64,000 bases of DNA from Kaistia terrae (GTDB lineage: Bacteria > Pseudomonadota > Alphaproteobacteria > Rhizobiales > Kaistiaceae): the NCBI RefSeq assembly GCF_026344005.1, contig NZ_JAPKNH010000012.1, positions 1 through 64,000 on the forward strand, read 5' to 3'. Both the position numbers and the translations under genes were made by a program. Shown in pieces: positions 9,098 to 17,765 of this stretch (its first letter is position 1; the number at the start of each line of letters is the position of its first letter). The notes beneath the pieces were generated by a model. The model had not been told where the DNA came from. It saw nothing but the letters and a program-made list of their open reading frames with translations, and made no database searches.

Positions 9098-10723
9098 TCA
9101 TCCGGCCCGCTCAAGCGATGCGGCACCCATGGCGATGCGGTTGCCGCGGATGAAATCGGAAGCGCGCTCCCCGATCATGATGCTGGGAGCGTTGGTGTTG
9201 CCCGACACCAGCCGCGGCATGATCGAGGCGTCGGCGACGCGCAGTCCATCGACGCCATGCACCCGCAATTCGGTATCGACGACGGCCATGTCGTCGTGGC
9301 CCATCTTGCAGGTGCCGACCGGGTGATAGCCCGAGCGCGCCCGATCCCGGATATAGGCTTCGTATTCGGCGCGGCTACGGCATTTTGGTCCCGGCATGAA
9401 CTCGTCGGTGGCGAAGCGGGACATGGCGGGTTGCGCCATGATGTCCTGCCCGACCTTGACGCAGTCGATCGTGCGCTCGACGTCGTAGGGGTCGCCGAGG
9501 AAGTTGGGGTCGATCGAGGGCGCGACGCGCGGATCGCTGCTGCGCAGCGTCACGGCGCCACGCGCCCGCGGATGCATGAAGTAGCCGTTCAGCGTGCAGC
9601 CATTGCCGGTGACGGTGGCGTCGGTGTCGTTGACCTCCTCGACGCCGGTGCCGGGCAGGAAGTGATACTGCAGGTCGGGCGCGTCGAGGCTCGGGTCGCT
9701 CTTGCAGAAGGCGCCGCCCTCGACGATCGTCCCGGCGATCGGGCCGTTGCGGAACAGCGCATACTGGATCGCCGGCATGATCTTGCGGGTCGTCTTCTTG
9801 TAGACATCGTAGCTGTCGACGTTCTTGACGTTGTACATCATGAACACGTCGAGATGGTCGTGCAGGTTCTCGCCGACGCCGGGCAGGTCGACCAGCGTGC
9901 GGATGCCGTGGCTCTTCAGATGCGCCGACGGGCCGACGCCCGACAGCATCAGCAGCTTGGGTGAGCCGATCGCGCCGGCCGAGACAATCACCTCGCGCGA
10001 GGCGCGCTCGATCACCGTGCCGTTGCCCTTGATCAGTTCGACGCCGACGGCGCGGTTGTTCTCGATCACGATCCGCTTCGCCAGCACGCCGGTGCGCACC
10101 GTCAGGTTCGGCCGGTTGCTGGCCGAGCGCAGATAGGCGACGGCGGCGCTGCAGCGACGACCGTCGCGGTTGGTGGTCTGGTAGAGGCCGGTGCCGGGCT
10201 GGGTCGCGCCGTTGAAGTCGGCATTGTAGGGCATGCCGTATTCCTGGCAGGCCTGCACGAACGCCTTGCTGAGCTTGTGGGGATGGCGCTGGTCGACGAC
10301 GCTGAGCGGGCCGTCAATACCGTGATAGGGCGCCGAATATTTCTCGTTGCTCTCGGCGCGCCGGAAATAGGGCAGGACGTCGCGATAGGCCCAGCCGGCG
10401 CAGCCCATCTCTTCCCAATTGTCATAGTCCTCGGCATTGCCGCGAATATAGACCTGGGCGTTGATCGACGAACCGCCGCCGAGCACGCGGGCCTGCGGAT
10501 AAAGCGGGGTGATGCCGCCCTGGTGCTGCTGCGGCGCCAGCTCGTAGCGCCAGGTCAGAGGCCCCTTGGTCGTCTTGTAGAAGCCGACCGGCATGTGGAT
10601 GTAGGGGTTCCAGTCGCGCGGGCCGGCTTCGAGCAGCAGCACCTTGGCGTCCGGATCCTCCGACAGTCGGGTCGCGAGCGCCGAGCCGGCGGATCCGCCG
10701 CCCACGACGATGAAATCATACAT
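9098..10723 (-). CDS. GMC-family FAD oxidoreductase 2
   Basis: This 541-residue GMC flavoprotein starts with MYDFIVVGGGSAGSALATRL, a textbook FAD-binding beta-alpha-beta (GGGSAG at 8-13). It carries GGGSSINAQVYIRGN near residue 80 and [11 protein letters not shown] plus SGNTNAPS near the C terminus, which contain the active-site His and Asn. The start ATG 10723 has a strong GGGAGGACAGCC ribosome site. It lies between a MaoC hydratase (upstream, 63 bases) and an aldehyde dehydrogenase (downstream) in a three-gene minus-strand operon. It would oxidise an alcohol group to an aldehyde or ketone at the membrane or in the cytoplasm. Which alcohol is unknown. It is one of three paralogues in 12 kb. 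Confidence 0.92.
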   Translation of the reverse strand: MYDFIVVGGGSAGSALATRLSEDPDAKVLLLEAGPRDWNPYIHMPVGFYKTTKGPLTWRYELAPQQHQGGITPLYPQARVLGGGSSINAQVYIRGNAEDYDNWEEMGCAGWAYRDVLPYFRRAESNEKYSAPYHGIDGPLSVVDQRHPHKLSKAFVQACQEYGMPYNADFNGATQPGTGLYQTTNRDGRRCSAAVAYLRSASNRPNLTVRTGVLAKRIVIENNRAVGVELIKGNGTVIERASREVIVSAGAIGSPKLLMLSGVGPSAHLKSHGIRTLVDLPGVGENLHDHLDVFMMYNVKNVDSYDVYKKTTRKIMPAIQYALFRNGPIAGTIVEGGAFCKSDPSLDAPDLQYHFLPGTGVEEVNDTDATVTGNGCTLNGYFMHPRARGAVTLRSSDPRVAPSIDPNFLGDPYDVERTIDCVKVGQDIMAQPAMSRFATDEFMPGPKCRSRAEYEAYIRDRARSGYHPVGTCKMGHDDMAVVDTELRVHGVDGLRVADASIMPRLVSGNTNAPSIMIGERASDFIRGNRIAMGAASLERAG

Positions 10724-10786
10724 GGCTGTCCTCCCAGATATTCTTGTTGGATGGGCCCGGCGCAGCGTTGGCGCCCGGACCGAAGG

Positions 10787-11218
10787 TCAGCTCACCCATT
10801 TCAGGATGTGCTCACCGACGCATACGGTCTCGTCGCGCTGGTTGGTGACGGAGATCTCGGAGCGGGCCCGGCGCCGCTCGGGATCGATCTCGCGCACCGC
10901 GTAGCGCAGGCTGACCGTGTCGCCGATGAAGACGGGCTTCAGGAAGCGGATCCGGTCGTAGCCGAGCGAGACGGGCGTCTCGGTGGCGCGTACATTCGGC
11001 ACCTGCTCGACGATCTTGGTGGAGCAGGCCGACATGAAGGCGACGATCAGCGCGCCATGGGCGATGCGGCCCTCATAGGCCGAGCCCGACATTGCGGTCT
11101 CGTCGACATGGTTGGGCGAATGGTCGCCGCTGACCTCGGCGAAGGCGTTGACGACGGCTTCGCTGACCTCGCGCTCGAGCGTCACCGCGTCGCCTACCTT
11201 CAGATAGAAATCCGTCAC
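10787..11218 (-). CDS. MaoC-like hydratase/dehydratase A
   Basis: This 143-residue protein has the hot-dog fold sequence of MaoC/(R)-specific enoyl-CoA hydratases. The hydratase signature SGDHSPNHVDE gives catalytic D32 and H37, and IAHGALIVAFMSA follows. Such enzymes add water to a 2-enoyl-CoA or remove it from a 3-hydroxyacyl-CoA. The start is taken as GTG 11218 because GGAGG sits 8 bases upstream; an ATG at 11239 lies inside that ribosome site. It is the first gene of the minus-strand operon MaoC-GMC-aldehyde dehydrogenase. It aligns residue for residue with the second MaoC protein at 12901 (D32 and H37 in both), so the two may pair as subunits. A CoA-transferase gene faces away from it and could supply the CoA ester. 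Confidence 0.88.
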   Translation of the reverse strand: MTDFYLKVGDAVTLEREVSEAVVNAFAEVSGDHSPNHVDETAMSGSAYEGRIAHGALIVAFMSACSTKIVEQVPNVRATETPVSLGYDRIRFLKPVFIGDTVSLRYAVREIDPERRRARSEISVTNQRDETVCVGEHILKWVS

Positions 11219-11396
11219 CCCTGGTTCCTCCTCGGGCATTGCGTCGCCGGTCCGCGCTAGGCACTGGCCGGGCTTGTCATTGGTTCCCCGGCGGCTGGAA
11301 TGGCGAGCCGTTTCAAGGGGATGGATCGCCGCGATGCCGGCAGGGCCGCCTCGCATGGCAGGAAAGCGGCTCCCCTTCATCCTCCTCAAGATCAAA

Positions 11397-11412
11397 ATGA
11401 AAACGCTTACAT
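11397..11412. promoter_or_regulatory. LacI-type operator palindrome, copy 2
   Basis: ATGAAAACGCTTACAT matches the perfect palindrome at 5514-5529 at 14 of 16 positions. It lies 179 bases upstream of the MaoC operon start at 11218 in the divergent region, so it could control that operon. Confidence 0.6.
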
Positions 11413-11606
11413 TTCCGAATGCTATCGCCTTTTTGTGCGCGGTGCAATGGGGGTCTTTCGCCGGCATGGTGCCGCATGTGGTCTTGTGGATCGCTGAAAA
11501 TATGAGCAATGCCTTGGGGAATGCGGTCGGTATAGTCCCTGCCGCCGCCGTGAACAGGGCGCTTGCACTGCCCCATTGCCAAGCCTCAATACTTGCGATA
11601 GCCTTT

Positions 11607-11622
11607 CTGAAATCGCTTTCAT
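11607..11622. promoter_or_regulatory. LacI-type operator palindrome, copy 3
   Basis: CTGAAATCGCTTTCAT matches the perfect palindrome at 5514-5529 at 14 of 16 positions. It ends 24 bases before the GTG start of the CoA-transferase at 11646, a position suited to repression. Confidence 0.6.
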
Positions 11623-11645
11623 AAACGGATTTCGTTGGAGGAACA

Positions 11646-12875
11646 GTGCGCCATCTCGAGGGTATCCGGATCATCAGCTTCAACCATTTCCTGATGGGTC
11701 CGGTCGGCATTCAGTTCCTGGCGGATCTCGGTGCGGACGTCATCGCCATTGAGCCTGTCGAAGGGGCGTTCCAGCGCAAATGGGGCGGCGCCAACCGCTT
11801 CCTGGACGGCCAGACCATGCTGCAGCTGACCGGCAATCGGAACAAGCGCAGCCTGGCGCTCGACCTCAAGAGCCCGGAAGGGCTGGCGGTCGCAAAGAAG
11901 CTCGTCGAGAGCGCCGACGTCGTGGCGGAGAACTACCGCCCCGGCGTGATGGCCAAGCTCGGTCTCGGCTTCGAGGATATCCGCAAGGTCAATCCGGGCA
12001 TCATCTATGCCGCCGCCTCCGGCTTCGGGCCGGATGGTCCCTATGCCAAGCGGCCGGGCCAGGACCTGATCGTGCAGGCGATGTCGGGCCTCGCCGCGAT
12101 CACCGGCACGCAGGAGGACGGGCCGCGCGGTGTCGGCGTCTCGGTGGTCGATCATCATGGCGCGGCGCTGTTCGCTGCCGGCATTCTGGCTGCGCTCTTC
12201 CGCCGCGAGCGCTCGGGCGAGGGCGGCCGGGTCGACGTCAGCCTGCTCAACGCGGCGCTCGACCTGCAGATGGAATCGCTGGTCTGCTTCATGAACGGCG
12301 CGCGCGATGACGACGTTCGCCAGACCGGGCGGATCTCCGGCTGGTACTATGGTGCGCCCTACGGCATCTATTCGACGAGCGACAGCTTTGTCGCGATCTC
12401 GCTCGGCACGCTCGAGGCGATCGCCACGGCGATCGAGATTCCCGAGGCCGAGCGCATTCCGAATACACAGGCCTATGAGCGTCGGCAGGAAGCGGCGGCC
12501 AGCATCGCCCGGGCGCTGAAGAAGCGGACCACGGCGGAGTGGACCGTCATCCTGGCCGAGCACGGCATCTGGCATTCGGAAGTCAACGACTACACCAAGC
12601 TCGCCGACGACCCGCAGGTCATTCACAACGGCAATTTCGTCACCGTCCCCGGCGCAACCGGCTCGCCGATCACGCTGGTGACCCATCCGGTCCGCTACGA
12701 CGGCGAGGTGCCGGAGGTGCGGCTGCCGCCGCAGAATCTGGGCGCCCAGACGGCCGAGATCCTCGCGGAACTTGGATATGACGAAGCGGGGATCAAAGCC
12801 CTTTTCGAAGGCGGCGTGGTCGGTGGCGAGACCGCCGGAGAGAGCGCCGCGCCGCTCGCCGCGATCGCACACTGA
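11646..12875 (+). CDS. CaiB/BaiF family III CoA-transferase
   Basis: This 409-residue enzyme belongs to the family III CoA-transferases, which move CoA between carboxylic acids. The N-terminal part has GIRIISFNHFLMGPVG and ENYRPG (R98); the catalytic aspartate is D140 in PGQDLIVQAMSG. Length is normal. Translation starts at GTG 11646 after TTGGAGGAACA. It is the first gene of a plus-strand set with a MaoC hydratase (25 bases later) and a GMC oxidoreductase, preceded by a LacI-type operator. It would activate the acid made by the dehydrogenases as a CoA ester, which the MaoC enzymes could then hydrate. The acid and the CoA donor are not known. Confidence 0.9.
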   Translation: MRHLEGIRIISFNHFLMGPVGIQFLADLGADVIAIEPVEGAFQRKWGGANRFLDGQTMLQLTGNRNKRSLALDLKSPEGLAVAKKLVESADVVAENYRPGVMAKLGLGFEDIRKVNPGIIYAAASGFGPDGPYAKRPGQDLIVQAMSGLAAITGTQEDGPRGVGVSVVDHHGAALFAAGILAALFRRERSGEGGRVDVSLLNAALDLQMESLVCFMNGARDDDVRQTGRISGWYYGAPYGIYSTSDSFVAISLGTLEAIATAIEIPEAERIPNTQAYERRQEAAASIARALKKRTTAEWTVILAEHGIWHSEVNDYTKLADDPQVIHNGNFVTVPGATGSPITLVTHPVRYDGEVPEVRLPPQNLGAQTAEILAELGYDEAGIKALFEGGVVGGETAGESAAPLAAIAH

Positions 12876-12900
12876 TAGCTACAGAGGATAGGCTAAGATC

Positions 12901-13359
12901 ATGAAATCAATGCATGCAGAAATCGGCGATGCCGTTCGCTTCTCGAAGACGGTTGGCGAGGCGGATGTCTATCTCTACGCCGGCATCACGGGCGACTTCT
13001 CCGGCAATCACGTGAACGAGGAGTTCATGAAGAAGTCGGTCTATGGCCACCGGATCGCCCATGGCGCTCTGACCATCGGCTTCATGTCGACCGCCTCGAC
13101 GCTGATGATCGAGCGCAGCCTGTCGCAGGGCATCGATTCGACGCCGGTGTCGCTCGGCTATGACCGTGTGCGCTTCCTGGCGCCGGTGTTCTTCGGCGAT
13201 ACGGTCAACGTTACCTACACGATCAAGGAAGTCGACGAGGAACGTCGCCGGACCCGGTCGCAGGTCGACGTGCACAACCAGAACGGCGTTTTGGTTGCCG
13301 TTGGCGAGCACCTGCTGAAGTGGGTCAAGAACGAAGTGGTCGAGACCGAGGCGGCCTAG
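12901..13359 (+). CDS. MaoC-like hydratase/dehydratase B
   Basis: This 152-residue MaoC-fold protein has the hydratase signature TGDFSGNHVNE with D32 and H37 and the following IAHGALTIGFMSTAST. It is close in sequence to the MaoC protein encoded divergently at 10787-11218: both also share PVSLGYDRxRFLxPVFxGDTV and end in LLKWV or ILKWV. It follows the CoA-transferase by 25 bases with GAGGATAGGC before ATG 12901. It most likely hydrates an enoyl-CoA. Two near-identical small hydratases under the same operator family suggest either a heteromer or two successive steps (inference). Confidence 0.88.
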   Translation: MKSMHAEIGDAVRFSKTVGEADVYLYAGITGDFSGNHVNEEFMKKSVYGHRIAHGALTIGFMSTASTLMIERSLSQGIDSTPVSLGYDRVRFLAPVFFGDTVNVTYTIKEVDEERRRTRSQVDVHNQNGVLVAVGEHLLKWVKNEVVETEAA

Positions 13360-13427
13360 CCGCATCCGCGTAGAGGCCGCGACCGGCCGCTTGCAGGACG
13401 TGTCGCGGGGGAGTGAGGGAAGAGACT

Positions 13428-15035
13428 ATGACCGACTACGTGATCGTCGGCGCCGGCTCGGCGGGCTGCGTCCTCGCCAACCGATTGAGCGCCGATCCCG
13501 CCGTCAGCGTGGTTCTGCTGGAAGCCGGCGGACCTGATCGCAGCCCGTTCATCCACATGCCGGCGGGCTACCGGCAGCTGATGCTGTCGGGCAATGTCGA
13601 CTGGGGCTACCAGACGGTGCCGCAGAAGCATTGTCATGGCCGCACCTTCCACTGGCCGCGCGGCAAGGTCCTTGGCGGCTCCAGCTCGGTCAATGGCATG
13701 GTCTATATCCGCGGCCATGCCTCGGATTATGACGGCTGGGCGCAGATGGGCAATCGCGGCTGGTCCTATTCGGACGTGCTGCCCTATTTCAAGCGCGCCG
13801 AGAACTGGGAACTGGGCGAGGACGAATTCCATGGCGGCGACGGGCCGCTGCATACCTCGCGCGTGCAGGAATTCCATCCGCTGGCCCGCGCCTGGATGGA
13901 TGCCGGCGTGCAGGCGGGCTATCCGCGCAATCCCGACGTCAATGCGTCGAGCCAGGAGGGTTTTGGCCCGCTCGACAGCACGATCACCAAGGGACGTCGC
14001 GCGAGCACCGCCTATTGCTACCTGCGGCCGGCGCTGGCCCGTCCCAATCTCAAGGTCATCACCCACGCGCTCGCCTCGCGCGTCGTGATCGAGGGCGGGC
14101 GCGCGGTCGGGGTCGAATATGTGCGCAAGGGAAAGACCGAGATCATCCGGGCGGATGCCGAGGTGATCCTGGCCGGCGGGGCGATCAATTCGCCTCAGCT
14201 GCTGCAGCTTTCCGGCGTCGGCGACGGCGACCATCTGCGCTCGGTCGGCATCCGCGCGGTGCACGACCTGCCCGGCGTCGGCCAAAACCTTTCCGACCAC
14301 GTCGCGACCGAGATCCAGCAGGAATGCACGCAGCCGATCTCGCTGCTGAAGGAGCTGAAGCCGGTCAATGTCGCGAAGTCGCTGGTGCGCTATGCGCTGA
14401 CGCGGGGCGGGCCGATCGCCCATCCGGGCATCCAGACCGTCGGCTTCGTCAAGTCGCGGCCGGATCTCGTTGCTCCCGACATCCAGTATCATTTCATCAT
14501 GATCATGTATGGCGAGCATGGCCGGACGCTGCACAAGTCACACGGGTACCAGCCGCTGATCAACGTGCAGCGGCCCGAGAGCGTCGGCACCGTGCTGATC
14601 CGCTCCAAGGATCCGACCAAGCATCCTGAAATCGATCCAAATTATCTGGCGGCCGAAGACGACGTGCGCGTCCTGCGCGACGGCATAAAAATCTGTCGTG
14701 ACGTGTTGGCGCAAAAAGCGTTTGATCCATATCGTGGAACTGAAATTTCCCCTGGACGCGACGTCAGGACGGATGCTCAGATCGACGACTATGTTCGCCA
14801 GTCGGCGCACACGCAGTATCACCCGGTCGGGACCTGCAAGATGGGCATCGACCCGATGGCAGTTGTTGATGCATCGCTCCGGGTGCGCGGATTGAGTGGA
14901 CTTCGGGTTATCGATGCGTCGATCATGCCGAAGATGGTAAGTGCGAATACGAACGCCGCGACGATCATGATCGCCGAAAAAGGGGCTGACATGATACGCG
15001 GTGGACGTGAGGGCTACGCGGAAAGCGTGGCCTGA
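13428..15035 (+). CDS. GMC-family FAD oxidoreductase 3
   Basis: This 535-residue GMC flavoprotein starts [20 protein letters not shown] (GAGSAG at 8-13). It has [15 protein letters not shown] near residue 85, and [13 protein letters not shown] and SANTNAA near the C terminus, with the active-site His and Asn. ATG 13428 follows GAGGGAAGAGACT; a GTG five codons upstream is less well placed. It is the third gene after the CoA-transferase and MaoC and just upstream of the importer. It is the third GMC enzyme in the locus; the sequences differ enough (for example in the 60 residues after the FAD motif) to suggest different substrates or steps. The substrate is unknown. Confidence 0.92.
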   Translation: MTDYVIVGAGSAGCVLANRLSADPAVSVVLLEAGGPDRSPFIHMPAGYRQLMLSGNVDWGYQTVPQKHCHGRTFHWPRGKVLGGSSSVNGMVYIRGHASDYDGWAQMGNRGWSYSDVLPYFKRAENWELGEDEFHGGDGPLHTSRVQEFHPLARAWMDAGVQAGYPRNPDVNASSQEGFGPLDSTITKGRRASTAYCYLRPALARPNLKVITHALASRVVIEGGRAVGVEYVRKGKTEIIRADAEVILAGGAINSPQLLQLSGVGDGDHLRSVGIRAVHDLPGVGQNLSDHVATEIQQECTQPISLLKELKPVNVAKSLVRYALTRGGPIAHPGIQTVGFVKSRPDLVAPDIQYHFIMIMYGEHGRTLHKSHGYQPLINVQRPESVGTVLIRSKDPTKHPEIDPNYLAAEDDVRVLRDGIKICRDVLAQKAFDPYRGTEISPGRDVRTDAQIDDYVRQSAHTQYHPVGTCKMGIDPMAVVDASLRVRGLSGLRVIDASIMPKMVSANTNAATIMIAEKGADMIRGGREGYAESVA

Positions 15036-15122
15036 TGGGGGACGGGGCTTTTGGGAGAGAGCCCTGAATTTAAAAAGGCGGATATCGGACCCCGCCCAAC
15101 ATGGTCCGAGGGAGGAAGTAAA

Positions 15123-16103
15123 ATGATCAATCGTCGTTCATTGCTGCAGATCGCTGCCGGTGGCGCAGCCCTGGGTGCCTTTGGCCTGCGTCCGGCTTAT
15201 GCCGACATGCCCAAGCTGAAGGAAAAGGAAACCTACAAGATCGGTTTCGCCCAGACCGAGAGCAACAACCCCTGGCGCCTGCAGCAGACCAAGAGCATGC
15301 AGGAAGAAGCCAAGAAGCGCGGCTGGCAGCTGGTCTACACCGACGCCGCCGGCTCGGCCGCCAAGCAGGTTGCCGACGTGCGCTCGATGATCGCCCAGAA
15401 GGTCGATGTCATCCTGCTCGCACCGCGCGAAGAGCGCCCGCTGATCCCCGCCGTCATGGAAGCCAAGAAGGCCGGTATCCCGCTCTTCCTGATCGACCGT
15501 GGCGTGGATCCGAGCCTCGCCAAGGGCGGTGAAGACTACGTTGCCTTCATCGGCTCCGACTTCGTCGAGGAAGGCCGCCTGGCCGCCGAGGCGCTGGTCA
15601 AGGCCGTCGACGGCAAGGCCAAGGTCATCGAGCTGGTCGGCACCGTCGGTTCGTCGCCGGCCAATGACCGCGCCAAGGGCTTCGCCGACTACATCAAGGA
15701 CCATCCGGGCATCGAGGTCATCGCTTCCCAGTCCGGTGACTTCGCCCGCGACAAGGGCCGCCAGGTGTTCGAGACGCTCTACCAGGCGCATCCCGAGGCA
15801 ACGGCGCTCTATTCGCACAATGACGAGATGACGATGGGCGCCATCGCTGCGATGGAAGCGGCCGGCAAGGTTCCGGGCAAGGACCTGATCATCGCTTCGA
15901 TCGACGGCACCAAGGACGCCGCCCAGGCGCTCCAGGACGGCAAGGTCGTCGTGGTGGTCGAGTGCAACCCGAACTTCGGTCCGGCTGCCTTCGACGCCGT
16001 GGTCAAGTATGGCAAGGGCGAGGCCGTGGCCCCGCGCCTGGTCAACAAGGACCGCGTCTTCACCAAGGAAAACATCGCCGAATATCTCCCCGAGGCTTAC
16101 TAA
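15123..16103 (+). CDS. ytfQ: Periplasmic sugar-binding protein of an ABC importer, YtfQ type
   Basis: This 326-residue protein is a periplasmic binding protein of the RbsB/YtfQ cluster. It begins with MINRRSLLQIAAGGAALG, a twin-arginine-like signal, with likely cleavage after AYA near residue 26. The mature part has features shared with E. coli YtfQ (galactofuranose-binding): VIELVGTVGSSPANDRAKGF, SQSGDFARDKG, YSHNDEMTMGAI and GKDLIIASIDG. ATG 15123 follows GAGGGAGGAAG. It is the first gene of a four-gene importer ytfQ-ytfR-ytfT-yjfF. A terminator-like hairpin and a second hairpin follow it, which would give more binding protein than membrane parts. The actual ligand could differ from galactofuranose, given the oxidoreductases around it. 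Confidence 0.9.
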   Translation: MINRRSLLQIAAGGAALGAFGLRPAYADMPKLKEKETYKIGFAQTESNNPWRLQQTKSMQEEAKKRGWQLVYTDAAGSAAKQVADVRSMIAQKVDVILLAPREERPLIPAVMEAKKAGIPLFLIDRGVDPSLAKGGEDYVAFIGSDFVEEGRLAAEALVKAVDGKAKVIELVGTVGSSPANDRAKGFADYIKDHPGIEVIASQSGDFARDKGRQVFETLYQAHPEATALYSHNDEMTMGAIAAMEAAGKVPGKDLIIASIDGTKDAAQALQDGKVVVVVECNPNFGPAAFDAVVKYGKGEAVAPRLVNKDRVFTKENIAEYLPEAY

Positions 16104-16111
16104 GCCCGGCC

Positions 16112-16144
16112 GGCGGGCGTCCTCTGGGCGCCCGCCATTTTATT
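16112..16144 (+). terminator. Intercistronic terminator/attenuator after the binding-protein gene
   Basis: GGCGGGCG and CGCCCGCC pair across a 9-base loop and are followed by ATTTTATT. Its place directly after the binding-protein stop (16103), inside an apparent operon, fits partial termination that lowers transporter expression relative to the binding protein. Confidence 0.7.
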
Positions 16145-16163
16145 CAGCGTTGACCATTCCTCG

Positions 16164-16197
16164 CGACAGCCGTAGCCGGATGCGGCTTCGGCTGTCG
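16164..16197 (+). other. Long intercistronic hairpin
   Basis: CGACAGCCGTAGCCG pairs with CGGCTTCGGCTGTCG (one mismatch) around a GATG loop. It lies between the binding-protein and ATPase genes, 24 bases before the ATPase start. It may stabilise the upstream message or limit read-through. Confidence 0.55.
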
Positions 16198-16220
16198 TCA
16201 GCTCCGAGACAGAAGCGCCC

Positions 16221-17765
16221 ATGGCTACCCAAGATATGGCCGTCGCAGAACCTTTTCTGTCGATGCAAGGCATCAACAAGTCCTTTGGCAACATTCCCGC
16301 CCTGATCGGCGCTTCGCTCGAAGTGCGCGAGGGCGAGGTGATGGCCCTGATCGGCCAGAATGGCGCCGGCAAGTCCACGATGATCAAGGTCCTGAACGGT
16401 TTCAGCCGCAAGGACGCAGGCACCATCACGGTGAATGGCGCGCCCTGGGCGGCGACCTCTCCCGAAATGGCGCAGCGCGGCGGCATCTCGACGATCTTCC
16501 AGGAAATCAACCTCATTCCCTTCCGCTCCGTGACCGAGAACATCTATCTCGGCCGTGAGATCAAGACGCGGTTCGGCCTGCTCGACCTCAAGGCCATGCA
16601 GGCCGGCGCCCGCGCGCTGCTGGCCGAGTTCGACATCGATGTCGACGTGCGCCGGCCGCTCGGCGAATTCTCGACCGCCATCCAGCAGATGGTGGCGATC
16701 GCCCGCGCCGTGTCGTTCGAAGCCCGTCTGGTGATCATGGACGAGCCGACCTCCTCGCTCGACGATACCGAGGTCGGCGTGCTGTTCGAGACCATCCGCC
16801 GGCTCAAGGCCAAGCGCGTCGCCGTCGTCTTCGTCAGCCACAAGCTCGATGAACTCTACGCCGTCTGCGACCGCGTCACGGTCATGCGCGACGGCCGCAC
16901 CGTCGCCGTCTCGACCATGGCCGAAATGACCAAGCTGCAACTCGTCGCCACTATGCTTGGCCGCGACCTCGCCGAGGTCCGCCGTGCCGGCGCCACCGCC
17001 TTCACAGAGGGCAGCCGCGCCATTGGCGAGGAACTGCTTTCCGTGAGGGATCTTGGGGTCGGCCGCCGCGTGCGCGATGCAAGCCTCTCCGTCCGTCGTG
17101 GCGAGATCGTCGGCCTGGCCGGCCTGCTCGGCGCCGGCCGCACCGAGACGGCACGCGCCATCTTCGGCGCGGATCCGCACGAGAAGGGCAGCATTCGCTT
17201 TCAGGGCAAGGAGACCGATTTTGCCGCGCCCGCCGATGCGATCCAGGCCGGCATCGGTTTCTGCTCCGAGGACCGCAAGCATGAGGGCATCATCCCCGGC
17301 ATGTCGGTTCGCGAGAACCTGACGCTGGCGCTGCTGCCGGCGCTGTCGCGCGCCGGCATCGTCGACGAGGGGCGGCAACGCGAGATCGTGCTGCGCTTCA
17401 TCAAGGAGATCGGCATCAAGTGCTCGAGCCCCGAGCAGAAGATCCGCGAACTCTCCGGCGGCAACCAGCAGAAGGTTCTGCTGGCGCGCTGGCTCTGCAT
17501 GAACCCGAAGCTGTTGATCCTGGACGAGCCGACGCGCGGCATCGATGTCGGCGCCAAGGCCGAGATCCAGCGTCTGATCCGCAAGCTCGCGGATGACGGG
17601 CTGGGCGTGCTGATGATCTCGTCCGAAATCGAGGAAATCGTCGAGGGCTCGGACCGGGTCTTCGTGTTGCGGGACGGCAAGATGACCGCCGAATTCGATG
17701 GCGAGGCCATCACCGAACCTGCGGTCATGGATGCCATGGCCCACGCGCATGGAGAAGTCGCATGA
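16221..17765 (+). CDS. ytfR: Sugar ABC importer ATPase, two fused nucleotide-binding domains (YtfR type)
   Basis: This 514-residue ATPase powers the importer from the cytoplasmic side. It holds two ABC domains. The first has Walker [10 protein letters not shown] (about 49-57), a degenerate signature FSTAIQQ and Walker [10 protein letters not shown]. The second has a degenerate Walker [10 protein letters not shown], a canonical [14 protein letters not shown] signature and [11 protein letters not shown]. This asymmetry is normal for the RbsA/YtfR family. The start ATG 16221 lacks a strong ribosome site; ATG 16236 is an alternative. Its stop overlaps the permease start by four bases (ATGA). It works with the permeases at 17762 and 18785. 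Confidence 0.93.
   Translation: MATQDMAVAEPFLSMQGINKSFGNIPALIGASLEVREGEVMALIGQNGAGKSTMIKVLNGFSRKDAGTITVNGAPWAATSPEMAQRGGISTIFQEINLIPFRSVTENIYLGREIKTRFGLLDLKAMQAGARALLAEFDIDVDVRRPLGEFSTAIQQMVAIARAVSFEARLVIMDEPTSSLDDTEVGVLFETIRRLKAKRVAVVFVSHKLDELYAVCDRVTVMRDGRTVAVSTMAEMTKLQLVATMLGRDLAEVRRAGATAFTEGSRAIGEELLSVRDLGVGRRVRDASLSVRRGEIVGLAGLLGAGRTETARAIFGADPHEKGSIRFQGKETDFAAPADAIQAGIGFCSEDRKHEGIIPGMSVRENLTLALLPALSRAGIVDEGRQREIVLRFIKEIGIKCSSPEQKIRELSGGNQQKVLLARWLCMNPKLLILDEPTRGIDVGAKAEIQRLIRKLADDGLGVLMISSEIEEIVEGSDRVFVLRDGKMTAEFDGEAITEPAVMDAMAHAHGEVA

Larger units (their letters stand above)
11219..11645. other. Divergent intergenic region with two LacI-type operator sites
   Basis: These 427 bases separate the divergent MaoC operon and the CoA-transferase operon. 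No coding sequence is supported; the minus-strand frame that runs through it is an N-terminal read-through of the MaoC frame without similarity to that family. The region carries two near-palindromes described separately, each nearer to one of the two outward promoters, and is more AT-rich than its neighbours from about 11395 to 11640. Confidence 0.6.

Noticed and set aside
7561-10723. Choline-to-betaine genes betB-betA
   Set aside because: Order and families fit, but there is no BetI or choline transporter, two further GMC paralogues are close by, and a MaoC gene heads the operon. A sugar or other alcohol is more likely.
10787-11710. Minus-strand frame of 307 codons as a fusion protein ending in MaoC
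   Set aside because: The upstream 164 codons lie in the regulatory region with the operator sites and look non-coding; a GGAGG site fixes the start at 11218.
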